Part shown: piece after piece, positions 21,601 to 33,501 of the stretch | Layout of the letters: every line of letters begins with the position of its first letter | Numbering within the stretch: the stretch's first letter is position 1 | DNA from: Meghimatium bilineatum | Lineage: Eukaryota; Mollusca; Gastropoda; Stylommatophora; Philomycidae | Direction: 5' to 3' | Assembly (NCBI GenBank): GCA_034231615.1 | Contig: CM067322.1 | Span: 65,749,349 to 65,813,348 of the forward strand | Length of the DNA stretch: 64,000 nucleotides | Made by a program: the position numbers and the translations under genes | The notes under the pieces: model-generated | Database searches by the model: none | What the model was told of the DNA's origin: nothing | Seen by the model: only the letters and a program-made list of their open reading frames with translations

Positions 21601-24600
21601 TAGAATGGGTCTTTAATCTAAATTAATTTTGATTCAGTGCTGAAGTTGGATATGTTAGGTCAGAAGGCACAGATATCTCATCCAGTCTATATACCACAAG
21701 ATAATGCATATCATTCTCTGGACTGTGTCGTGCTAATCTACAGGAGGTAGAGAACAAATGCAGAAGAAATTTTGATAACAGGGCCTATAGTGCATATTCC
21801 TGATATATGAACACAGCGCAAGCAGCATTACTACGCCAGGAAAGTCCCTTCAGTTGCAGGTTACCCTGCTCGTGACGTCTTATTTGTAAATTGAACTTTT
21901 TTGGTGATCCCTGGGTTCTTAGAGCTGGAAGCTACAGAGTTTAGTTTTGGTTTTGGTGATTATCATCTTTGCACACAGGACATATCCATCGGTGCTCAGA
22001 TCTGCGCATCTTTTTGAATATTTTGTGAGGTGTCTTCTCCTTGCGATGTCGTTCTTACTCCCACTTCACACATTCTTAATACTGAATCATGATCATTGGC
22101 TTAAAATCCTCTGATCATGCAGACTCTTGTAGAGCATTCTGTATATTGACTCTGTTCTTAGGTTGAAGGCTAGTTATAGAAGCAGAACTAGCTAGCTTGT
22201 TGACTCACTCATTTACTCTACAACCGCATGTCTGGAAACAAAGATGATAGTGATTTTAAACAGTGAGACCCAATTCTTAGCCCTCTCCAATGTCTCCACC
22301 CATCACATATTTACTTTACCTTCTTTGACCTTCTGGATCATACTCATTGAGTCACACATTATGCATGCTTGAGGATAGGCTTGTGATTCCAGCCAGTTTA
22401 AAACCTTCATTATGATGAAAATCTCCATCGTTAGACTACTTGTGGCTTCATTAACTATTCTTCCCTATGTTCCTTCAGCGCCGAACAGAGTGCATAGGGC
22501 AGAAACCAAGCTCTCCAGTTTGAACGATGTAATGCTGCTGTGTGTAATTCTTGCATGTTGTTGATACCCATAATCATACTCTCTTTGATGGTTGTTTTGC
22601 GAAGAGTCTCTCTTGGTCTTCCTCTTTTTCTTTTTTCCATCTATTACCAATTTTAATGCTTGTAGTAGCAGTCTATTTTCATTCAATTTAAGTACATGTC
22701 TGATATAAGTCCATCGTTTTCTTCTTATTGTTGTAGAAACATATTGCTGTTTGGTGTCTTCTCTTACTTGCATGTTTCACTTGAATTCTTATGCACTAAT
22801 ATTTAAGAGTCTTCTAAGACATTTATTTTCAAATGAGTTAATTTATTCTTCCATATGACCTGGCAGTAAAGACCCATGCATACAATTGGTGGTGGATAAC
22901 TGACCCATCTGTGTAAATCACAACATCTGTGTCATCAGAATGTTTAGAGTTCCTTGACCTCTCTGCACTCGCTATTAAGTAATGATGGTCTTGATTGCCT
23001 CTTGAAAAACCATTGGTACAGGTATCCATCCTCACTCGGATTAATGCCTTCTGGTGTACAAATTTGTCTGATGGTATCCTCAGTGTTCCCTCCTTCCATG
23101 ATTTGCCTCTCTTAAGCCTGCTCTCTTTCACACGAGCAAGCTCTCTGTGTAGTGGATGCTCTGTATCAGAATTGACTCTGAGGTATGCACACACACATCA
23201 CATATCAATTCTGTTGCATATGCTTGGAAAGTTGTGAAGTAACCTCATAGCCACACATGGTGTGCCCCATGTACAACACATGATCATATGCAATGCTTCA
23301 TTTTGAATTCTCTTCATCCTTTCAACCTGAGGCAGCACTGCCAGTCAAATATAGCTATGGTGTTAACATGCTATGAGTAGTGCTCTCGAAAGGAAGGAAT
23401 GAGGAGGAAGAAGACATGTATTTATCAGTTAGTAACATATAACTGGACACTTAATAAAATGGTGGCAAAGAGAATTTCTGCCTTTGAAATGAAATTATAC
23501 AGAGGATATTGAGATTACCATGAAGATTTAAAGAAAATTGAGTCCAGAAGTGTTAAGAATATTAAACGTGGAAGAGGGTGGCTTAAACAAAACAATATAA
23601 TAAGAAAGCTGATAATTTTTTGTCATATATATATATAGTTGCATGGAAAAACTAATAATGGAATAATGAATGTTACTTCATTTATAGTTGTTGGTAACAG
23701 GAGAAGGAGTAGCCCAAGATGATGATGTACAAATGACATCGTCGACTGTTTAAATATTTTCTTCGCTGCAGCAGGATAGCTAACTCATAATTGTGAATTG
23801 CCCAAAGTGATCATAAGAACATATATCTCTGTGTGTGTGTGTGTGTGTGTGTGTATGCATGCGTATGGGTGGCGGGCGGGTGTGCACAGGCCGAAGTGGT
23901 ACAAATCTCATCAGTGATGGTCAAGGTACCGAGTTTGATCTCTGCCACAAACATTTGAGCATCTGGACCTTTCAGAAAGCAATGGCAACACTACAGGCAA
24001 GAAATGCTGTATTGATGGCTACGACCTGAATAGGATACACTACCAATTTAGTATATATATATATATATATCCGAAAGATATAAAACTATCAGAAACTAAG
24101 ATACACATGTTTAAAAAATGAACCTTCATACTTATGAGGTATATTTTACATTTTAGGCTGTTTGCACATGATGATGATCCTGACATAGATGATCCATTTG
24201 AAGCTCCAAAAGGCAATGTTCTGGGTCAAGGTAACAATTCCATTGTCTCTGCACTTGGATAATGACCATGACAATCCTTTAATGATGGTAGAATGTGTGT
24301 ACAATGTGGATATTACTATCCTGTCGACAACTGAAGATTGATGTTTCAGGACACAGGTGCAAATAAAACAGTGACACAATGCATTTTCATTCTCTGGACT
24401 ACATCTTGCTGGAAATCAAGTAGGACCATTGTCCTGCTACAAGAGAGAACCAATGGGAGTTTGAGAATGAACGCCGAAGAAGAAGAAGATAATCCTATCC
24501 AGCACATATGGTTGCTGGAGTCCAAAAGGGGAGCAAAGAATTGCGACCCTATTTCCTGTCCAGCATGTAGTTAGAGGCAACTAAGAATATTTTGGGGGTG

Positions 24601-27600
24601 GGGGTTGGCTGACACATTCCATAGAAGGTTAAAGTGAGTTAGAAGCTATAGTGAAGTCGGGTGTGTCAAGCTGAAAGGTACATATTGCAGCAAAACTACA
24701 AACCATGAAACAACACATTCTGTCAGAGTACATCATGTTAATCTGCAGGAGTTTCAGAATGAATGCAGACAGGGTCAAGATATGTCTTCAGTAAAGGATG
24801 GGGTGTAGTTTCACAAGCAAAATATGTCATTCTCCAATTTATCTATGCAGTTCACACTTTTTCATGAAAAATTTGCTTGTTTGTGTAACATCGTTAAAGT
24901 AGGGGTGGGGGGTGGGGTGGGTTTACCCACTATTTGGCTACATTCCTAGTTACTAAAAGTCATGCTATGATTTCCTAAAGGAGAGTGTAAACACTGCAAC
25001 TCCCCTCCCCTCCATCTCCCCTATCTATGGGCTTGAATGCAGTTGCAGAAGATCCTGTCTAGAATGAAAAATGAGGACCTGTCTATCCTTAATATATTTC
25101 CTGTGTGGCAACTGGAACCAGAATTTCTACTTCAGGGTGTAAAGAATAGGGCCACTATCTTCTTTCCATGCATGTGGTAGGAGGTGACTAAGAAAAGTTG
25201 GGGGATAAGCAATCTGTCACCCGTGACAAAGGCATCATTAACACTGCGTCTCTTGTCTCAATTTCTTGCTTTTTTCTTCAGTCAAATGATTTCCATGGAT
25301 GACAAAGCGATGCAGGCCAGTGAACATTGCACCTTTGTCATTCTGTGGTAGACTCCTAAGTGGAATGGAATGCAATATGTGCCATCGCTAAGGATTGGTC
25401 AACAACTCTGGCAGAAGAATGATGAATGATCAGTGTTTTTCCCAATATTAGGCCCATGCCCCCACAGGGGGCAATTTGATTGTTCCGGGGGTAATTCAGG
25501 GTGGAGGGGAGAATACATTTTTTAAATATAAAAAATATGTATATATTACATAGGTGGGCATCAGAAATTTAGAAAGACTTAGGTGGGGCACAGTAAAAAA
25601 AAAGGTTTAGAAATACTGAACTAAAGGTGTATGCTGAGCTCATGGCAGGACATGATGATCCTGGGATACTGCTGCACTGGAATGCCTGGCTTTAGGGACT
25701 AAACAGGCATACATAGATCCCCCCTCCCAACACAATCATTTCTTTTTTGAGACAACAAACTTTGTATGAGCTGGGTGCCATCTGGTTGCTCACAACTAAG
25801 TAGGATCTATGCTTTTGTCAGAAACGTTATGGGCTGTCTAGAGCTACATGCTCACAGCTAAAGAGATTGCTTCATCATCATCACCTTTTATGGATTAGCT
25901 GGCAAAATAGTTATTTTTATTTCCTGTTCCTTTAAACAGATAATAGGGTTGAAGTACTTTACAGAATGTCACAGCTTGACCAGATTTAGAGAAACATGTA
26001 ATGCTGATATTTCTTAAATACTCTGTAGAAAAAATAACTACAAGTGACCCATCAGGTGAAGCCAAAGAAGATGTTGATTCTGTAAGTAATGGAGAAGGCA
26101 CCCAAGCATTGCAGGCCAAATCCCTCAAATGTGATGAGTAAGTCATCTAATGATTTAGCAATATGCCACTGCATTTTGTGTGTGTTTTGTGCTGGCTGTG
26201 CTTTATTTCATCGATGCACATGAGTACATTTTTTCAGAATGTCTTTTTGCTTCAGATTCTATCTTGATATAATCTGTATTTAGTTCATTCTGAAATATAA
26301 ATCAGTAAAAGTTAATACATATTTTTTACAGAAATAATGAATATATTTAGAAATAATTTAAGAGTATTAACAATTTTTTCTGTATTTAGGTTGCAATTAA
26401 AAAAACAACTACTGAATACAGCTTTTTTTCACAATTCGGAAAACATGCACATTTTACAGACTGTCATATTCTGACTAAAAGTGATAATGTACAGCTCTGG
26501 GTTAGAGGAAGTCAGTGGCTTTCAACCATGACCTACAACGTCAAGCTGTTAAAAAAAAGTGAATGCACAATTTTAATGTAGAAATTAAGTTCTCTATGCC
26601 TAAAGAAATAGTTTATCTTACTTAAATACTGTTATGCCTAGCAGCATCAAGGATAGAAGAGTTCTCTGGAGATGACTTTTTTGTGTGCTTCATATATGTT
26701 TGTTTTTGTTTACTCTTATTTCTGTAATCCATCTTTTGCAAGGTCTACCCATGGCTTTGTATCCATTGTGTCTGTATAGTAATGCTTCTTTGAGGGGCAC
26801 TGTCTAATGGTGGTCTGGAAGTATGTGATAACCACTTAATCAGTTGTCTTCTGATGTAATCCAGAATTGGCATTGTGTTTGTTAATCTTCTGTAGTTTTT
26901 GTTTCTGATTCTGTCTCTTATTGTTACTCCGAGGATTTGACATAGACAGGTCATTTCTGTTGTGACAAGTTTTCTTTGAATTCTGTTGTTAGTGTCCACG
27001 TTTGACATTGGTAGCATAGTGATAGTATGATAATCATTTTATATAGTGCAATTTTGGTATTCATGCTCACAATTTGTTTTTGGAAAATGGAGACATCTGC
27101 CCCAAGATCTAGTATGTTATATTGCATCAATGTTTCTTTGGTGTTTTTCTCATTCTATGGTATGATGCTTCAAAAATAAGTGAATTCTTTCACCTGTTTA
27201 AGTTGTTGATTATCAATTAGAATAGTGATGTTTCTGTTTTGCGATTGACATTAACTCAGTTTTTGTCTGTGTTTATCTTCATATTAAAGTCCTACATGTT
27301 GTGTGAAGTCTATTTGTATGTTGTTGTAGTGGCCAAGAGTTGTAATAAAACAGTGGACAAGAGAATAACATCATTTGAATTAAAATGCTATAGAAGAGTT
27401 CTGAGAATATCATGGACAGCAAGGAAAACAAACTAGTGTTAAAAACAATTAGGCTGGCTTTTGAATACCATATTAAAGAAAAAGCTAGTTTTTTCGGTCA
27501 CATTAAGAAACACAACGGCATGGAGAGAGTGTTATAGGAGGGGATGATAGAAGGCAACAGGGCAAAGGCTGCCCAAGACGCCATTGGACAAAAGACATGC

Positions 27601-30600
27601 AAGAATGCCTGTGCATGTCACTAAAAGAGATGGGATAACTTGCTCAAGACCGCAGAAAATTAAAGAGATCCATAGGGAAGACTACATTCTGCAAAAAATA
27701 TGGCACCTGATGATGATGATGTAATTGTTCTTTTGTTGTTGCTATTATTGCTTGATCATCGGAAAAAAGAAGTTTGCTCAGGAGGTTGTTTAGATTGTCT
27801 TCTTCATTAGTGTTGTCAATTTTACATGTGCAATCGATATATATGATGAATAGCAAGGGAGATAGAACACATCTTTGTCGCAGAGTTTATGTTGAATTTA
27901 TCTGAAAGCCCAGCACTTGTTCTAACTGTACATTGGCTGCCTGTGTAACTACTTCTATACAAGTTGATTAGATGTTGTGGAATCCCAGATTTTAAGTTGT
28001 TGTCTGTCTAAAGATTTTTTTGGTCAACAAATGTGACATACAATTCTTTGTTGGTTTCAGTTGTTTTTCTTCCACTTGTCTGAGTGTAAAAATGGCATCT
28101 GTACAGCTTTTGTTCTTATGGAATCTCATTTTAGTGTTGTTAAGCTGTGGTTCTATGAATGCTCATAACCTTCCTTCTAGAATTCTGTTGAAAATTTGTT
28201 CTGGGTGGCTTAGAAGTGAAATATCTCTGTACATTGTACAATCTCTTTTGCTGCCTTCCAGATAGCTATTATTACAGTGTTTTTCCAGTCTTCTGGTGTT
28301 TCTTGTGTGTTCCATATAAACAGCCTATGTAACTATATCCCTATATCTGCCACTGCTTTGATTAATTTGACTTGTATATTATTGGGTCCTGCTGCTTTGT
28401 TTGATGGAGATGTCTGTATGGCATTTACTATTTCTGCTAGTCATATGTTTGATTCTAACTCTTCCATAATATTTAGTATGTTGTTGTTCCCTCTATCTTT
28501 TAGATTTAGTAATTCTTTAACCTTTAGCAAGCCAGATTAAAAAATACAAAATGTCTTCCTGCCACCGGATTCTTTTTTGAGAATTTGTGTTATTGATGGT
28601 GACTGTTTTGAAAATGTCATAATTTTTTGGTTGCTAGAGATATAATATTTGCACATATAAATAAATAATTGAATTCTGCATATATTGGTGTAATTTTTGT
28701 ACATGTGTGTGTGATACCAGACGTATGAGAAAGTGGTAAAGACATTTTTCACAAAAAACATATATTTTATAACAAAAAAAGAGACAAAAAATTAGTAAAA
28801 AATAACTTACCTTACTTATCGAATTGCTTAGCAACACTGTACACTAAATCACACGCAAATCTGTTGTATTTATGTTCTTTCATTGCGAAATTATTAAAAT
28901 ATTGCCGGGGGAACTGTATAAAACATGTAGATTTGCAGTAAAATCGTTCTTTGAGCTTAGGCTAGAGTCATTTTTGTTGCCACTTCAACATATTCGATAT
29001 CAAACGTCTACAAGTCCCGAAACCAACACAGCATTCTGTATATTCACTCCTGTGAAACTAAATAACTCAATTCATGATTCAAGCCACGATTCAATGTTAT
29101 TTTATTCAAAATACGATGAAAGAAAGGTCTATAAAACCGATCCACCATCATGGCGTCGTACCGGTGTGCAGATGTGGTCAGATTAATTGCTATAAAACGT
29201 GTACCTTCTAACTAGCCATTTTTACAACGATCGTGTCAGACGTAGGAATGAACCGGCTTCAATTGCGCATGATTCCCGAGTAACCAATCAGGCTGTGGGG
29301 CGTCTATTATAACGATATCTCATTGGATGGAGTATGTCGCCAACGGCGCTAGTCGCCATTTTGTTTTTTGTCGACCGGTGTTAATATAGGCGCGGTGAAG
29401 GTTAAAATTCTGTTGCCATCTTTCCATGATTTGTTTCTGGTCATTGATTGTCTTTCCATTTTCATCATTTATTATTTTGATTGGTTCATATTTATCTTCC
29501 CTGTTTTTCATTTTCTTAATTTAGGTGTAGAATTTCTTTTGTGCTTGTTTGTAATCTGTATTTTATGATTCACCATATTCTTGCCAAGCTTTAGATTTAA
29601 CATTTTTAATAAATTTTTTAAATATTTGATTTAGCTGACCTGTACTTGAAATAACCTTCTTGGGCTTTGCTTGCAGTCCATTTATTGAATTTTTGTTTCT
29701 TCTCTATTATGGCGCATTTTACTTTCTCATTCCACCATAGTGTTACTTTGGGTTTTCTACCTTTATGTTTCATGTATCCACAAGTTTCTGCAGCTATTTG
29801 TATTATGGTTTTCTTGAATATTTTCCATTCTTCTTTAATTGACTTGGTAGTTATTGGAAGCTTTTCAAATTCTTCTAAGAATCTGTTTATTGTACTTGTA
29901 TATTAGTGTCAAGAAGGTTTTTTTAGTTTAACTTGCACGTTGGTTCTAGCTAGTTTGTTGTGTCTCTTGTTGTTCTTTCTTTTTATTTTAACTGACTTTT
30001 ATTTTCACATCTCAAAGGGTTAATGCATATACACATAGGTGGTAGTGGTTATGATTGTAGCATCCTGGAAACTGATCCATCTTCTCTTCCTCTGGTTTTT
30101 CTTTCTGTGAATTTGTGATTATTTATATGGCCACAGTTATACTGTCATCATTGTTTTTCACATATGCAATATTCATTCATAATTTATGGACAAAGGTTTG
30201 ACATGATTAGCAATCTAATGGACAGTTTGATTTGTTTTTGCAGGTGTGGTAAAGTTTTAAGAAATGAGATGGAAGTTCAGACACACGCAGCCAGAACTCA
30301 ACATGCTAGTTTCTCTGAAAGTACTGATGAAATTAAGCCTCTTACAGAGGAAGAGAAGAAGGAACAGATGGCAAAGTGAGTTGTATGAGTAACTTGTTAT
30401 CAAAGTTTATCTGACGATTGTCTGTGTTGCTTGTTATAATTTAACTGAAGGATTGCCTTTGTTTCTTGTTATCATAGTTTAACTAATGGATTGTCTGTGC
30501 TGCTTTTATCATAGTTTAACTGATGGTTGCCTGTGTTAATTGTTGTAATAAATTAACTGATTTTGTCTGTGTCATTTCTTGTCCTAGTTTAAGTAGTAAG

Positions 30601-33466
30601 TTGTCTGTGTTTCTTGCTATAGTATAACAAATGGAATATTTGTGTTGCTTTTTATCATAGTTAAAATTGATGGTTGTTTTCATCACTTGTCATAATTTAG
30701 CTGTTGAGTGGTCTGTGTTGCTTGTTGTAGTAGTTTAACTGATGGTTGTCTGTGTTGTTTTTTGTCATAGTTTACCTAGTGAACTGTCTGTGCTGCTTGT
30801 CATAGTTTAAATATTGGGTTGTCTGTGTTTCTTATCATGGTTCAGTTGGTAAGTTGTCCATGTTACCTTTTTTGCTAAATGAGCATATTAGAACCATCAT
30901 CAATCATCATTGTAGTTTTGATCAATAGCCATTTGTGATTTGATGCTTTCCTTACAAAAAGAGCCATAGATAAAATTTGCTAGAGAAAGTAACAACTTTA
31001 CAACTGTTTCTACAGGCTCTTGCTTACACAGGAATATCTCAGCATCAATGTACAAAAATGTAGTACTGTCAAAGATCCAGATATGATTTGTTATGTTTCT
31101 GTAATAATATGGATATGTTAACTTCAATTAAAATTAAGTTTTCAAAATAAGTATGCCAGTAAATTGTAGTAAACACAAATTATATAAACAAGAACAATTC
31201 TATATTGTGGCCAAGTGGCCTTCATCAGTAAACAAACACACTACACACAAAATATTAAGTAAAATGGAAGTTCTCATCAAGCACCAAGTGTTAATGGAAG
31301 AATGTACTTAGAATCAAAGTAGCCGCAACACCATATTAGAAGATGACTTGCATAAATGTGCATATACAATAAATGAGATAATGTAGAATGTGCAAAATGT
31401 AGCTGTGCAACAGGTTAGAGGATCTGTGATCTTCTTCCTATGTCTTCACTTTAAAACAATCCTGCATATTAGCAGGATGTAGTTTGGAGATCAGAATGCG
31501 TTGTGTCATGGTTTACAGCTCTGTTGCTATATTTTCTCCTTTCAGCCTGAAACATCATGGCTTCTGGGTCACTTTGATTCTATATGAGTTGGAACAGCCA
31601 ACTGCATCCACCCTAAAAACTTCTTTGTTGCCTCTCATGGAAGGAAAACTTTGATGTTCTGTGCTTCCATTTAGACCCAATGGGGTGCAACGGGAACACA
31701 TTGCTCTAGGCGGACCCAGGGTTAGCAGATAACCAAGATCCCAAATGTACCTCCATGCGGTGCACCCTGGAAACAGAAATACAGCAGCTCGAGCTGATTC
31801 TGGCCAAATCATTTGGGGATCGTGTCCGAGAATGTGGAGGTAGCAGATGGAAAGAGATTTGCCTGCACAAGAGACAGACAATATCTCTGACACCACCAGC
31901 ATCACCACATATAGCGACACTGTCGACATACAGTGAAGCTAGTCAGTCCAGTCCGAACATTGGAGGGGCGGCCAATGTAAAATGCACGAAAAGGTAGATG
32001 CATGGCGAGAGACATAGATTTCATACCGAGTACAATGAAACAATGAAAGGGCAGAACAGCGCTTGAGGGCAGCGCGAACTGCAAATAGAAAGTGAAAAGT
32101 CCCTAGGAAAGGGGAAGTACAAGCACCGTCAGCTCGAGACAAGCTTCTAGTTACCTGTGTTCCTTACAGGCAGAGACCCAGACCGATTCATTGGCGTTTG
32201 GTAAAGCAAGAAGACCTAATCCAACTCTAATGTCGAGCCTTCCTAAACCGGAAATATGCTTGCGAAGAGAAAGGGTTCCGTACTCGATGCGCTCAGGCAC
32301 AAAAGGGACAACGATTTAGCCCTGGCCCAACTCTACTGTCAGGTTTTCCTACACCGGAAATACACTTGAAGAGAGAAAGGGTTCAGTACCTGATGGGCTC
32401 AGGCGCTATTGGGACAAGGACGCTCAGCTCGAGAACGCCTTGCTCTCAAACGAGTGGTGTGAGACTCAAACTTGGACAAGGGGTATACGATGTCGGTGAA
32501 TGACACCTCAGCTAAGAGGGCGAAAGAGCCAGGGTCCAACTCCTCTGTTGAGTTCTTCCCCTTAAGGAACCAGGCTCACGGATGAGAAACGGTTCAGTAC
32601 CCAATGGGCACAGGCACAGCACGTCCAATTACACAAGGCAAGTTCATAGACAGTGGAACACCTCGTTCGAGTCAGACGAGATAAAAAAAAAATCGTCTGG
32701 GCGAAGAGTCTCCACTACGAGTGCCTGGAGACAGATATAGAGGCTGTCACAGGCTAAGGGTAGCCCACCCGAATTGTCAAGGCATGCCGAAATCGGATGT
32801 GCTAGGCCTACAAGGCGCATAACGGTGGCACAACGTAATCACGCTCCCGGCGGAAATCGCACGGATATCCGTGATGGTTACAATGGAGCGAACGAAAAAC
32901 AAACAAACAAAGACCCCCAATATATGGGCTTAGAGGATCTGAGATGAATTGCCACGTGTCAGTGTCATGTTATGAGATCACATGTCAGATAAGGTCACAA
33001 TGCACATCCAAGTATAATTTCATTGAGGTATCAGGGGGGGGGGGAAGGGTACTAAAGGAAAAGGAGGCAATTGTTTTTTAGTTTTGGTTTGACAGTAGCT
33101 CATATCCTTGTTTCTACATGATAATGCGCCACTGTTGATTTATATGATGCAGAACCCCCCAAAAATGTTTCAAAAATATACAATATAACTAAGAAAGAAT
33201 TATATTGTTATAAGGAATTGGTGAATTAACTCTCGCTATGCAGCATCTTTTAGTCGATCCACAGGTTACATCTGGAATTATGTGGCGTCTTTTAAAGATC
33301 CTTACTTTTTGCTAATGTGATCATTTTTAATATTTATATAAACATGATGGATCTGATTGAAAGTGTAATATGTCCACATTACTTCTGGCATGATTTTGAT
33401 GTGTTATGATATAAATTTTGTAAGTTATAAGTTTTGGACAAATATGGTATTTAATTTCATTTTTCG

Positions 33467-33501
<35 letters not shown>

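Larger units (their letters stand above)
26740..29940 (-). mobile_element. Decayed LINE RT with two nested insertions
   Basis: On -, right to left: EPIKIINDENGKTINDQKQI and MERWQQNF (29320-29511); then, beyond the MITE, DCTMYRDISLLSHPEQIFNR and ILEGRL (28140-28270, RT fingers); LLFIIYIDC and LLFSDDQAIIATTKEQL (27700-27860, where FADD is expected the Ala is Ser); FTYFGSIIPENEKNTKE and SIFQKQIVSMNTKIALYKM (27050-27200); then LVTTEMTCLCQILGVTIRDR (26900). It is interrupted by the TTAA-flanked MITE (28521-29401) and by a + strand LINE-T tail (27310-27722). UBXN1 intron 4. Confidence 0.65.
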
